Assembly (NCBI GenBank): GCA_000432135.1
Contig: HF990612.1
Coordinates: 8,120 to 23,695, forward strand
Length of the DNA stretch: 15,576 nucleotides
Direction: 5' to 3'
Source of the DNA: Firmicutes bacterium CAG:124
Lineage (GTDB): Bacteria; Bacillota; Clostridia; Oscillospirales; Oscillospiraceae
The notes under the pieces: generated by a model
What the model was told of the DNA's origin: nothing
Databases searched by the model: none
Seen by the model: the letters and a program-made list of their open reading frames with translations, nothing else
Shown here: piece by piece, positions 1-6,676 of the stretch
Layout: each line of letters starts with the position of its first letter
Numbering within the stretch: the first letter of the stretch is position 1
Program-made: the position numbers and the translations under genes

Positions 1-1
1 C

Positions 2-556
2 GGGGACCCGGCGGCGGGCGGCGTCGGCGGCAAGAAGGAATACGCGCAGCTCATGGCGGCCGGTCTTGCCACAGGCAAGCACCGGGCGTATGTCGGCGGC
101 ACACTGGCGGCCAATCCTCTGTCCTGCCTCGCCGGGTACACAGCCATCCGTGAGATCGAGCGCACGAACGCCTGCGAGATCGCGGGAAAAATGGGCGACC
201 GCCTGTGTGACGGCCTCAAGGGGCTGCTTGACCGGTACGGCCTGCCGTTCGTGGCCTATAACCAGGGCTCCATCGTGCATCTCGAGTGCACGGGCGCGAT
301 GAGCTTTGATTTCTCGTCCATGTCGTTTGCAAAGTCCGCAGTCGGTCTGCTCAAGCACAAGGATATGATGTATGTCCGCAAGGATTCGATGGAGCGCATG
401 GGCGCGGCCTATATGGCAAACGGCATCGTCACGCTGGCCGGCAGCCGCCTGTACACCTCCATGGCCGACACGCCGGAGATCATCGACGAGGCGCTGAACC
501 GCTTTGAAGAGGTCTTCAGGAACGTCAGAAAGACCAACAAGGGCCTGCTGCCCTGA
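2..556 (+). CDS. Class III PLP-dependent aminotransferase, C-terminal part (5' truncated by window edge)
   Basis: This open frame runs in from the left edge without a start and ends in TGA at 554-556, so about 184 C-terminal residues are visible. The frame begins GDPAAGGVGGKKEYAQLM and continues with YVGGTLAANPLSCLAGY. These resemble the glycine-rich turn just after the PLP lysine and the 'GGTFxxNP' phosphate-binding segment of class III aminotransferases such as glutamate-1-semialdehyde aminomutase. The PLP lysine itself should lie just upstream of base 1 and cannot be checked. The C-terminal small domain (ALNRFEEVFRNV near the end) has the usual helical ending. The substrate cannot be told from this part; a GSA-aminomutase-like or amino-acid:2-oxoacid role are both possible. 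The family call is fairly sure, the specific function is not. The gene ends 18 bases before a symmetric terminator shared with the converging minus-strand genes. Confidence 0.8.
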   Translation, partial: GDPAAGGVGGKKEYAQLMAAGLATGKHRAYVGGTLAANPLSCLAGYTAIREIERTNACEIAGKMGDRLCDGLKGLLDRYGLPFVAYNQGSIVHLECTGAMSFDFSSMSFAKSAVGLLKHKDMMYVRKDSMERMGAAYMANGIVTLAGSRLYTSMADTPEIIDEALNRFEEVFRNVRKTNKGLLP

Positions 557-574
557 CCTCCAAATATGCGAAAA

Positions 575-605
575 GCCGCCTCCTGCTGTTACGGCAGGAG
601 GCGGC
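575..605. terminator. Bidirectional intrinsic terminator between convergent genes
   Basis: A perfect 12-bp stem (GCCGCCTCCTGC at 575-586 and its complement at 594-605) closes a 7-base loop. It is preceded by AAAA at 571-574, which gives a U-run for minus-strand transcripts, and followed by CATTTTCG for plus-strand transcripts. It sits between the aminotransferase stop at 556 and the minus-strand membrane gene ending at 620, so it can serve both. Confidence 0.8.
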
Positions 606-619
606 GCTGTCATTTTCGT

Positions 620-982
620 TTACATACCGAAATACTCCCGGTTGGCACGGGAATTGCGGATGGCGTACCAGACGAGCGAGGCCAGCACGGCGGCCAGGAT
701 CACCAGCGGCCACGGGTACGGGAGGAAGGGCGTTTCGCGCAGGTCGTTGAGCAGCATGCACACGCCGTACCCCATGGTCATGACGGCCATGACCGCAAGC
801 GGCGGCATCATATAGCCGATGTACATCTGCTCGTCCGCGCAGTCGGAGATTTTTTTCTCCTTCGGCACCAGCAGACCGTTTTTGAACAGCCGTTTCGTGA
901 CGGCAAGACGCAGGAACGTATACATACAGTACGCGCCGCTGGCTATCAGGATCAGGTCGAGAAATAATGTCATATCATTCAT
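620..982 (-). CDS. Small membrane protein, three predicted TM segments, unknown function
   Basis: The product is 120 residues and I do not recognise a family. Hydrophobic stretches at about residues 5-25 (LFLDLILIASGAYCMYTFLR), 54-78 (IGYMMPPLAVMAVMTMGYGVCML) and 90-108 (WPLVILAAVLASLVWYAI) suggest three membrane spans. They are separated by a charged, probably cytoplasmic, loop with KRLFKNGLLVPKEKK. The start at 982 is supported by AGGAGG about 9 bases upstream. The ATG lies inside the end of the upstream gene (overlap 975-982), so the two are almost certainly co-translated and may form a complex. This is a real gene by ribosome binding site, overlap and composition. No role can be assigned. 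Confidence 0.75.
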   Translation of the reverse strand: MNDMTLFLDLILIASGAYCMYTFLRLAVTKRLFKNGLLVPKEKKISDCADEQMYIGYMMPPLAVMAVMTMGYGVCMLLNDLRETPFLPYPWPLVILAAVLASLVWYAIRNSRANREYFGM

Positions 983-1298
983 CCGTGTGTTCCTCCTGTT
1001 CGTTCTGCGCGTCCTGCTTCCACTCGCGCACGCTCCGGACTGCGGTGATCACCAGCAGAGCCGCGCCGATGATGGAAAACGCGATCGCTCCGCACAGCGC
1101 GATGATACGGTCACTGGACCAGACGCCGCTGGCGGCAAGACCCGGATAATCCCGTCCCATCTTGATGGCGAGATAGATCAGATATCCGCCGCAGAGCACA
1201 TACATCAGCTTCCGCCGGTTGTCAAAGTCGTTTTTTCGTTCCGGCTTCTTTTCCGCAGACTTCTGCGGCGCGTCCGGCTTTTTTTCCAGCTCGTCCAT
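975..1298 (-). CDS. Small membrane protein with charged N-terminus, unknown function
   Basis: The product is 107 residues. A highly charged N-terminal tail (MDELEKKPDAPQKSAEKKPE, rich in K and E) is followed by two hydrophobic segments at about residues 31-47 and 64-90, then a charged C-terminal tail (VREWKQDAQNEQEEHTDE). I chose the ATG at 1298 because GGGAGG sits 7 bases upstream. The earlier in-frame ATG (MGGRDM...) would start on that ribosome binding site itself, and the longer in-frame extension runs through the cysteine desulfurase gene and is not credible. The stop at 975-977 overlaps the start of the next minus-strand gene by 8 bases. No family is recognised; membrane location is inferred from hydrophobicity only. 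Confidence 0.72.
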   Translation of the reverse strand: MDELEKKPDAPQKSAEKKPERKNDFDNRRKLMYVLCGGYLIYLAIKMGRDYPGLAASGVWSSDRIIALCGAIAFSIIGAALLVITAVRSVREWKQDAQNEQEEHTDE

Positions 1299-1381
1299 AT
1301 CGCGGCCTCCCATACAATCATATATGTAATATATCATACACGATTGCGCAGAAAAAAGAAAGAGAAAAAATGGGTCTGTCG

Positions 1382-1428
1382 AAAAAAGCAGCGTGCGCCG
1401 CCGGCTTCCCTTGCGCACAAGGGGAGCC
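1382..1428 (-). terminator. Tandem hairpins with U-run downstream of the cysteine desulfurase gene
   Basis: On the minus strand, an 11-bp hairpin with one G-T pair (arms 1418-1428 and 1403-1413, loop 1414-1417) is followed by a short GC hairpin (GCGGC / GCTGC, 1388-1401). Six Ts (1387-1382) follow directly. The short hairpin plus T-run has terminator geometry. The larger one resembles the short palindromes scattered through many clostridial genomes. It probably ends the desulfurase transcript and separates it from the 975-1298 gene. Confidence 0.45.
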
Positions 1429-1452
1429 GATGCGGGCGCGTGCCGGACGGCA

Positions 1453-2559
1453 TTATTTGAGGCAGCTTCTGATGTGCTTTGCGATTTCCAGGATCTCACG
1501 CTCGGTGTTAAACGCGGAGAGGCTGAAGCGGACGGTCCCGGTTTCGAGCGTTCCTGCGGACTCGTGCGCAAGCGGCGCGCAGTGCAGGCCCGCGCGCACA
1601 CAGATCCCCTCGGATGCAAGCCGCGCGGCAAGCGTCTCGCAGTCCGTCTGCGCCGCGCAGAGGCTGAGTGTCCCGCTCTGCGCCTCGCCTGTAAACAGAC
1701 GAATACCCGGAATATCCTCCAACATGGATGCAAGCAGCCTTCTAAGGCGGATTTCGTGCGCAAGCAGGCGCTGCGGGGTCTGCTGCCGCACAAAGCGCAG
1801 CCCGGCGGCAAGGCCGCAGATGCCGCAGACGTTCTGCGTCCCGGCCTCCGCGTGATCCGGCAGCTCCGGCGGCATATCCGGCAGGCGCGAGGCGCTGCCG
1901 CTGCCGCCCTCCAGAAGCGTATCCGGCATACGGGCGCACAGGAGCAGCCCCGTGCCCTGCGGGCCGTAGAGCGCTTTATGGCCCGGCATACCGATAAAAT
2001 CCGCGCCCAGCTCCGCAAGGCGCACGGGCAGCAGCCCCGCCGACTGCGATGCGTCGAGCACGAACGGAACGCCGCGCGCACGGCACAGGGCCGCAATTTC
2101 TTCGACAGGCAGGATATACCCGAACACGTTGGACACGTGCGTGCAGATCACGGCGCTTGTGCCCGGCGTGATGGCGCGGTCGAACGCAGAAATCGTATCC
2201 GCCGGGTCAAACAGCCGCCGTCCGGCGACGATGATCTCTGCGCCAAGATGGTGCAGCGGCCGCAGGACCGCGTTATGCTCAAAACCGGAAATAACCGCAC
2301 GTCCGCCAGGCTTTACGAGCGTTTTGATCGCCAGATTCAGCGCATGGGTCGCATTCATGGTGAATACGACCTGCTCCGGCTGCGCGTCAAACAGCGCCCC
2401 TGCCAGACAGCGGCAGTCATAGACCGCGTCGGCTGCGCGCATGGCGGGCGGATGCCCGCCGCGCCCGGGTGTCGCCATGCGGCGCATGGCGCTCTGCACC
2501 GCAAGGGCAACAGCGGGCGGCTTCTGGAGCGTGGTGGCTCCGGCGTCCAGGTAGATCAT
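1453..2559 (-). CDS. Cysteine desulfurase family protein (class V aminotransferase fold)
   Basis: This is a 368-residue PLP enzyme of the cysteine desulfurase/selenocysteine lyase group, expected to strip sulfur (or selenium) from cysteine (or selenocysteine) as an enzyme-bound persulfide. Visible features in order are the N-terminal YLDAGATT, the EHN motif at 94-96, DASQSAG at 169-175 around the PLP-ring aspartate, and GMPGHKALYGPQGTG with the PLP lysine at about K195. A late GLHCAPLAH contains C327, placed where this subfamily carries its persulfide cysteine. Length is typical. The start at 2559 (MIYLDAG) has GGAGAAGG 7 bases upstream, and its ATG overlaps the stop of the DUF3343 gene (ATGA), so the two are translationally coupled. 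That partnership recurs in Clostridia and points to S or Se handling rather than the general IscS/SufS role. The family is sure, the exact substrate is not. Confidence 0.9.
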   Translation of the reverse strand: MIYLDAGATTLQKPPAVALAVQSAMRRMATPGRGGHPPAMRAADAVYDCRCLAGALFDAQPEQVVFTMNATHALNLAIKTLVKPGGRAVISGFEHNAVLRPLHHLGAEIIVAGRRLFDPADTISAFDRAITPGTSAVICTHVSNVFGYILPVEEIAALCRARGVPFVLDASQSAGLLPVRLAELGADFIGMPGHKALYGPQGTGLLLCARMPDTLLEGGSGSASRLPDMPPELPDHAEAGTQNVCGICGLAAGLRFVRQQTPQRLLAHEIRLRRLLASMLEDIPGIRLFTGEAQSGTLSLCAAQTDCETLAARLASEGICVRAGLHCAPLAHESAGTLETGTVRFSLSAFNTEREILEIAKHIRSCLK

Positions 2560-2810
2560 AGCTGCGCCTTCTCCAGAAAGCCGTTCGGATGGACGCGGTA
2601 AGCGCCGGAAACGGGGCTGCTCCATGCGCGCAGGAGCTGTGCGGCGTGCACGCCGTCGGCCCCCTCCACATAAACGCCCCACGTGCAGCCGAGGCTCGAC
2701 ACCTCCTGCGGCGCACGGCGCAGCTGCGTCCAAAGCCCCGCCTCATAGAGGATCCGCCTGCCGGACTGCGCCGCTGTCTGGCTGCGGAACGTAAAGAGAT
2801 AGGAAAACAT
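2556..2810 (-). CDS. DUF3343 family protein, putative sulfur/selenium carrier
   Basis: This is an 84-residue soluble protein. The pattern MFSYLFTFRSQTAAQSGRRI, then a central SSLGCTWGVYVE (residues 38-49) with C42, matches the DUF3343 layout: an N-terminal 'fxTfxxtxxAlxaEkxL' helix followed by an SSxCG-like cysteine site. DUF3343 proteins are described as putative Se/S carriers and are often encoded beside a cysteine desulfurase, as here. C42 could accept a persulfide from the partner. The spacing of the motif is slightly unlike the usual SSSCG. The start at 2810 has GGGAGGAGA about 6 bases upstream, and the stop overlaps the desulfurase start (ATGA). The family call rests on motif and context, the function on family knowledge. 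Confidence 0.75.
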   Translation of the reverse strand: MFSYLFTFRSQTAAQSGRRILYEAGLWTQLRRAPQEVSSLGCTWGVYVEGADGVHAAQLLRAWSSPVSGAYRVHPNGFLEKAQL

Positions 2811-2870
2811 GATACTCTCCTCCCGCTCTATCGTATGCGCAGGCCGCGGGATCCGCCACGGTTCGGCAGA

Positions 2871-2898
2871 ATAATATTTATTCAGAAAAGATTCATAA
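2871..2898 (-). promoter_or_regulatory. Possible minus-strand promoter for the DUF3343-desulfurase pair
   Basis: TTATGA (2898-2893) and TATTAT (2876-2871) are spaced 16 bases apart on the minus strand, about 60 bases upstream of the 2810 start. The -35 is weak. The element lies back to back with the strong plus-strand promoter at 2905-2932. No better candidate is visible in this gap. Confidence 0.35.
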
Positions 2899-2904
2899 AT
2901 ATTC

Positions 2905-2932
2905 TTGACATTTCTTTATCACGCTGTATAAT
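2905..2932 (+). promoter_or_regulatory. Sigma-A promoter of the riboswitch-lysW transcript
   Basis: Consensus TTGACA (2905-2910) and consensus TATAAT (2927-2932) are separated by 16 bases. Transcription would begin near 2939, immediately ahead of the lysine aptamer, so the RNA begins with the riboswitch. Confidence 0.88.
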
Positions 2933-2939
2933 GAAACCC

Positions 2940-3164
2940 GTTATGAGAGAGGCTGCGGCTGACAGGAGTAGGGCGCGTATCCGGCGGGAACCGGGCGTCT
3001 GAAAGGGGAAGCCGCCGAAGAGCCGCCGCCGTTCCCGCAGCGCCGGTATCTGGGACGCAGGGAGAAGATCCTGCGGACTGTCACGGGGTTTGCCCCGTGG
3101 AGAGCTGTCATGCGCGAACACGAGATTTGATGTGCGTCATGATGGAAGATCATGACGCATTTTT
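2940..3164 (+). promoter_or_regulatory. Lysine riboswitch (L-box) with transcription terminator, upstream of lysW
   Basis: The leader shows the L-box signature in order: AGAGGCTGCGGC at 2947-2958, GACAGGAGTAGGGC at 2961-2974 (the loop-E/kink-turn side of P2), GAAAGGGGAAGCCGCCGAAG at 3001-3020, then CTGTC, a P5 stem CACGGGG/CCCCGTG (3082-3098), and GGAGAGCTGTCATG (3099-3112) as the 3' side of the core and P1. ATGA near 2943-2946 can pair with TCAT at 3108-3111 for P1. The expression platform is the terminator at 3133-3164. Known L-box logic is that lysine stabilises P1 and lets the terminator form, switching the gene off. The alignment is from memory of the Bacillus subtilis lysC leader; a covariance-model search would settle the exact borders. 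Confidence 0.88.
3133..3164 (+). terminator. Riboswitch-controlled intrinsic terminator
   Basis: TGCGTCATGAT (3133-3143) pairs perfectly with ATCATGACGCA (3149-3159) across the loop GGAAG and is followed by TTTTT (3160-3164). It sits between the lysine aptamer and the lysW ribosome binding site (AGGAG at 3169-3173). GTCATG at 3107-3112, in the aptamer's P1 3' strand, can pair instead with CATGAC at 3151-3156, giving a possible antiterminator. Confidence 0.88.
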
Positions 3165-3181
3165 ATTTAGGAGTGAGATCC

Positions 3182-4810
3182 ATGAAACCCAAAGCATCCA
3201 GATCCAAAACGATCCTGACCACGCTCGTCGCAGTCGTCATTCTGGCGCTGCTCGTCGTCGCGGCGGTCAAGTGCGCAAACGGCGCATCGCTTGCAAACAC
3301 GGCCTGGTCGCTGCTGCCGCCGGTCATCGCGATCGTGCTGGCACTTATCACAAAGGAAGCCTACAGCGCGCTGTTCATCGGCGTTCTGGTCGGCAGCCTG
3401 TTCACCTGCGGCTTTGCGCCCGTCGCGACGCTCGACACCATCCTGAATGACGGTCTGATCGCCGCGATCTCCGCCAACGCGGGCATTTTCCTGTTCCTCG
3501 TGCTGCTGGGCATTATTGTCGCGCTGGTCAACGCAGCGGGCGGCTCGGCTGCCTTTGGCCGCTGGGCCGAGACGCACATCAAGACGCACGCAGGTGCGCA
3601 GCTGGCGACGTTCGTGCTCGGCATTCTGATTTTCATCGACGATTACTTTAACTGCCTGACCGTCGGTTCCGTCATGCGCCCGGTCACGGACAGCCACAAA
3701 ATTTCCCGTCCCAAGCTGGCGTATCTGATCGACGCCACGGCGGCTCCCGTGTGCATGATCGCGCCGATCTCGTCCTGGGCGGCGGCAGTTTCCTCCACGG
3801 CCGAGGGCCTCGACACCGGCATGAGCGGCATTGAGCTGTTCGTCAAGGCCATTCCCTATAACCTCTATTCCATTCTGACCTTCGTATTCATTCTCGCGAT
3901 CATCGCCATGAAGCTCGATTACGGCCCCATGCGCAAATTTGAGGCCAAGGCCGCGAAAGGCGATCTGTCTGCGCTGGTGGAGGAAGCCGGTGAATCGGCC
4001 AATCCGAACGGGCGCGTGATCGACCTCATTCTCCCGGTGCTGGTGCTGATCGTGACCTGCACGATCGGCATGATCTATGTCGGCGGCTTCTTCGGCGTCG
4101 ATATGTCCGGCGATCCGTCGTTCGCGGGCGATTTTATCGGCGCCTTCGGCAATACGAACGCCTTCGTCGGTCTGCCGTGGGGCGGTATCATCGCGCTGGT
4201 GCTGACGGTCATTTATCTCGTCGCGCGGAAGGTTCTGACCTTCAAGGAGGCCATGGCCTGCGTGCCCAAGGGCTTTATTGCCATGGTCCCGCCGATCATC
4301 ATCCTGACGCTGGCCGTCTCGCTGAAGGCCATGATCAACGCCCTTGGCGCGGATGTATATGTCTACGATCTGATGTACGCCGCTTCTGCGTGGCTGTACA
4401 GTATGCTGCCCGCCGTCATTTTCGTCGTGGCCTGCATTCTGGCCTTTGCCTCCGGCACGAGCTGGGGCACGTTCGGCATTCTGATCCCGATCGTTACCGC
4501 CGTCTTCCCTGCTGACAGCAAGCTGCTCATCATCGGCATCTCCGCCTGCTGCGCGGGCGCCGTGTGCGGCGACCACTGCTCCCCCATCTCCGACACGACC
4601 ATCATGGCCTCCGCTGGTGCGCAGTGTGAGCATCTTGACCATGTTTCCACGCAGCTTCCCTATGCGCTCACCGTCGCGATCGTCAGCTTTATCGGCTTCA
4701 TCGTCGCAGGCTTCGTGCAGAATGTGTACATCACCTGGCTGGCCAGCGCAGCGCTGCTGCTCGGCGTGCTGCTGTTCCTGCGCGCAAGAGAAAGAAAACA
4801 GGCAGAATAA
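3182..4810 (+). CDS. lysW: NhaC-superfamily transporter, predicted lysine permease
   Basis: This is a 542-residue polytopic membrane protein with roughly 11-13 hydrophobic segments. Conserved NhaC-type motifs are visible: FIDDYFNCLTVGSVMRPVTD at about 151-170, DATAAPVCMIAPISSWA at about 184-200, SGTSWGTFGILIPI in the C-terminal half, and GDHCSPISDTT just after CCAGAVC. NhaC proteins are mostly Na+/H+ antiporters, but relatives found behind L-boxes have been proposed as lysine transporters (LysW). The L-box directly upstream makes lysine uptake, probably Na+- or H+-coupled, the better reading here. Start 3182 is chosen for AGGAG 8 bases upstream. The in-frame ATG at 3152 lies inside the terminator hairpin and would abolish the riboswitch logic. 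The gene is monocistronic: its own promoter, leader and terminator surround it. The fold is sure; lysine as substrate is inferred from regulation. Confidence 0.88.
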   Translation: MKPKASRSKTILTTLVAVVILALLVVAAVKCANGASLANTAWSLLPPVIAIVLALITKEAYSALFIGVLVGSLFTCGFAPVATLDTILNDGLIAAISANAGIFLFLVLLGIIVALVNAAGGSAAFGRWAETHIKTHAGAQLATFVLGILIFIDDYFNCLTVGSVMRPVTDSHKISRPKLAYLIDATAAPVCMIAPISSWAAAVSSTAEGLDTGMSGIELFVKAIPYNLYSILTFVFILAIIAMKLDYGPMRKFEAKAAKGDLSALVEEAGESANPNGRVIDLILPVLVLIVTCTIGMIYVGGFFGVDMSGDPSFAGDFIGAFGNTNAFVGLPWGGIIALVLTVIYLVARKVLTFKEAMACVPKGFIAMVPPIIILTLAVSLKAMINALGADVYVYDLMYAASAWLYSMLPAVIFVVACILAFASGTSWGTFGILIPIVTAVFPADSKLLIIGISACCAGAVCGDHCSPISDTTIMASAGAQCEHLDHVSTQLPYALTVAIVSFIGFIVAGFVQNVYITWLASAALLLGVLLFLRARERKQAE

Positions 4811-4821
4811 CGAACGCATCC

Positions 4822-4859
4822 AACTCCCCCTCCGCACTTCACTGCGGAGGGGGAGTTTT
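4822..4859 (+). terminator. Intrinsic terminator after lysW
   Basis: A perfect 15-bp stem (4822-4836 with 4843-4857) closes the loop CTTCAC and ends in TTTT. It lies 11 bases after the lysW stop and isolates it from the pst operon. Confidence 0.9.
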
Positions 4860-4871
4860 CACGCATTTGAT

Positions 4872-4908
4872 TTTACATTCCACGCAAAAATTTGACCAAA
4901 GTTTTACC
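4872..4908 (+). promoter_or_regulatory. Possible PhoP-box region upstream of pstS
   Basis: TTTACA (4872-4877), TTGACC (4892-4897) and TTTACC (4903-4908) resemble the TTNACA repeats bound by PhoP in Firmicutes. The last two are 11 bases apart, the spacing expected of a direct-repeat PhoP box; the first is out of phase. No convincing sigma-A -35/-10 pair is visible in 4860-4980, which would suit an activator-dependent promoter. This is suggestive only. Confidence 0.3.
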
Positions 4909-4994
4909 GAACCGTGCTTTCGAATTTTAGACAGCGGCGATATCCTTATGACCGTAGACGAGATGTCAAACAAATCAAAAAGGAGATCATCAAA

Positions 4995-5807
4995 ATGAAA
5001 AAGATGAACAAAATTCTGACGACTGTACTTGTCATTGCCCTCGCCGCGCTGACGCTGGCCGGCTGCACGAAGAAGGACGCCTCCCCTGTCACGACCGACG
5101 GCTCGACCTCGATGGAAAAGGTCATCGGCACACTCGGCGAAGCGTTCAAGGAAAAGGAAGGCATTGACGTGACCTATAACCCCACCGGCTCCGGCTCCGG
5201 CATTCAGGCTGTTTCCGAAGGCCGCTGCGACATTGGCCTGTCCAGCCGTGCACTGAAGGACGATGAGAAGGCAACGCTGACCGAAACGACCGTCGCGCTC
5301 GACGGCATCGCCATGATCGTGAACCCCGAAAACCCCGTTTCCGACCTGACGGTCGAGCAGATCGCCGATATCTACACCGGCAAGATCACCAACTGGTCCG
5401 AAGTCGGCGGCAATGACGCAGCTATCGTTCTCATCGGTCGTGAAGCCGGTTCCGGCACACGCGACGGCTTTGAATCCATCACGGGCAGCAAGGATGCCTG
5501 CCAGTACCGTCAGGAGCTGACCTCCACCGGCGACGTCATCACCACCGTCTCCCAGAACCCGGACGCCATCGGCTATGCTTCCCTTGCAGCGCTGAAGGAC
5601 AACGTCAAGGCTCTGACCGTCGGCGGCGTGGCCCCCACGGAGGATACCGTCAAGGACGGCAGCTATGTCATCCAGCGACCGTTCGTTCTCGTGACCAAGA
5701 CCGGCGCGAAGCTCTCCGAGAACGCACAGAAGTTCTTCGACTTCGCCCTGAGCGCGGAAGCCGCCCAGTACATCACCTCCGCCGGTGCTGTCCCGGTGAA
5801 CGGCTGA
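4995..5807 (+). CDS. pstS: Phosphate-binding lipoprotein of the Pst ABC transporter
   Basis: The product is a 270-residue extracellular phosphate-binding protein. The signal peptide MKKMNKILTTVLVIALAALT ends in the lipobox LAGC, with C24 as the lipidation site, as expected for a Gram-positive. The mature part starts with the PstS pattern TTDGSTSMEKVI, then NPTGSGSGIQAV, ADIYTGKITNW and REAGSGTRDGFESI. These glycine/serine-rich loops hydrogen-bond phosphate in this family. I chose the ATG at 4995 because AAGGAG lies 9 bases upstream and the signal peptide begins there; the in-frame ATG at 4914 would add an arginine-rich leader with no ribosome binding site. It opens the operon pstS-pstC-pstA-kinase-pstB-phoU. 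The next start follows one base after the stop. Phosphate limitation is the expected inducer. Confidence 0.95.
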   Translation: MKKMNKILTTVLVIALAALTLAGCTKKDASPVTTDGSTSMEKVIGTLGEAFKEKEGIDVTYNPTGSGSGIQAVSEGRCDIGLSSRALKDDEKATLTETTVALDGIAMIVNPENPVSDLTVEQIADIYTGKITNWSEVGGNDAAIVLIGREAGSGTRDGFESITGSKDACQYRQELTSTGDVITTVSQNPDAIGYASLAALKDNVKALTVGGVAPTEDTVKDGSYVIQRPFVLVTKTGAKLSENAQKFFDFALSAEAAQYITSAGAVPVNG

Positions 5808-5808
5808 T

Positions 5809-6672
5809 ATGAAAAAGAAACAGACAATGGAAGACGTCGTACACGGCGTCTTCCTCCTGTTAGGCTTGGTCACAGTCGGCTGCGTGCTGCTCATTACCGT
5901 GTACCTGATCCTGTCCGGCCTGCCGGCCATCACAAAGATCGGCCTCGGAAACTTCCTGTTCGGCACGGAATGGTCCTCGACGGCCTCCGATCCGAAATAC
6001 GGCATTCTCCCCTTTATCCTCACCAGCGTATACGGCACGTGCGGTGCAATTCTGCTCGGCGTGCCGGTCGGGTTCCTGACGGCGGTGTTCCTGTCAAAAA
6101 TGGCCCCGAAGAAGCTCCGCTCCGTCATGGAATCGGCGGTCAGTTTGCTTGCCGGTATCCCGTCGGTTGTCTATGGTCTGGTCGGTATGCTGGTGCTCGT
6201 TCCCGGCATCCGGAAGCTGTTCCACGTGCCGGACGGCGCAAGCCTGCTTGCCGCGATGGTCGTGCTGGCAATTATGATCCTGCCGTCCATTATTAAGGTT
6301 TCCATCAACGCGCTCGACGCGGTTCCGAAGGAGTATGAGGACGCGTCGCTGGCGCTCGGCGCAACGCCGGTCGAGACGTGGTTCCGCGTATCGGCTCCGG
6401 CGGCCAGAAGCGGCATTGCCGCTGCCGTCGTGCTCGGCGTAGGCCGCGCCATCGGCGAGGCCATGGCCGTCATGATGGTGTCGGGCAACGCGCCGAATAT
6501 GCCGTCGCTGTTTGAAAGCGTGCGCTTTCTGACCACGGCAGTCGCAAGCGAAATGTCCTATGCGTCCGGCCTGCAGCGGCAGGCGCTGTTCTCCATCGCA
6601 CTGGTTCTGTACCTGTTCATCATGCTCATCAACGCGGCGCTCAACTTCTTCCTGAAGCGCAAAAAGGAGTGA
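5809..6672 (+). CDS. pstC: Phosphate ABC transporter permease PstC
   Basis: This 287-residue inner-membrane permease is one half of the PstCA channel. About six hydrophobic segments are visible, starting at residues 13-35. The PstC-specific stretch ESAVSLLAGIPSVVYGLVGM is followed by the EAA-type coupling loop ALDAVPKEYEDASLALGATP, which contacts PstB. The start is one base after the pstS stop, with only a weak GGTGA 9 bases upstream, so it probably relies on translational coupling. The C-terminal KRKKE codons contain the AAGGAG used by pstA. Length is normal for the family. Confidence 0.95.
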   Translation: MKKKQTMEDVVHGVFLLLGLVTVGCVLLITVYLILSGLPAITKIGLGNFLFGTEWSSTASDPKYGILPFILTSVYGTCGAILLGVPVGFLTAVFLSKMAPKKLRSVMESAVSLLAGIPSVVYGLVGMLVLVPGIRKLFHVPDGASLLAAMVVLAIMILPSIIKVSINALDAVPKEYEDASLALGATPVETWFRVSAPAARSGIAAAVVLGVGRAIGEAMAVMMVSGNAPNMPSLFESVRFLTTAVASEMSYASGLQRQALFSIALVLYLFIMLINAALNFFLKRKKE

Positions 6673-6676
6673 AACC

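Noticed and set aside
1299..2096. N-terminal extension of the 975-1298 gene through the desulfurase region
   Set aside because: The extension is arginine- and alanine-rich noise lying on the same strand as the desulfurase in another frame, and it reads through a terminator-like region. The ribosome binding site and start at 1298 fit much better.
3182..4810. Calling the NhaC-like protein a Na+/H+ antiporter
   Set aside because: The fold allows it, but the lysine riboswitch directly upstream argues for lysine transport, so the antiporter name would mislead.
3167..4837. A 556-residue open frame on the minus strand opposite lysW
   Set aside because: Its product is a low-complexity run of D, H, Q, R and G with no motif, the typical antisense shadow of a GC-rich membrane-protein gene. 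The plus-strand frame has clear NhaC motifs, a riboswitch and a ribosome binding site.
4839..6128. A 429-residue open frame on the minus strand opposite pstS and pstC
   Set aside because: It is antisense to two well-recognised genes and crosses their boundary and the upstream region; composition is that of a shadow frame.
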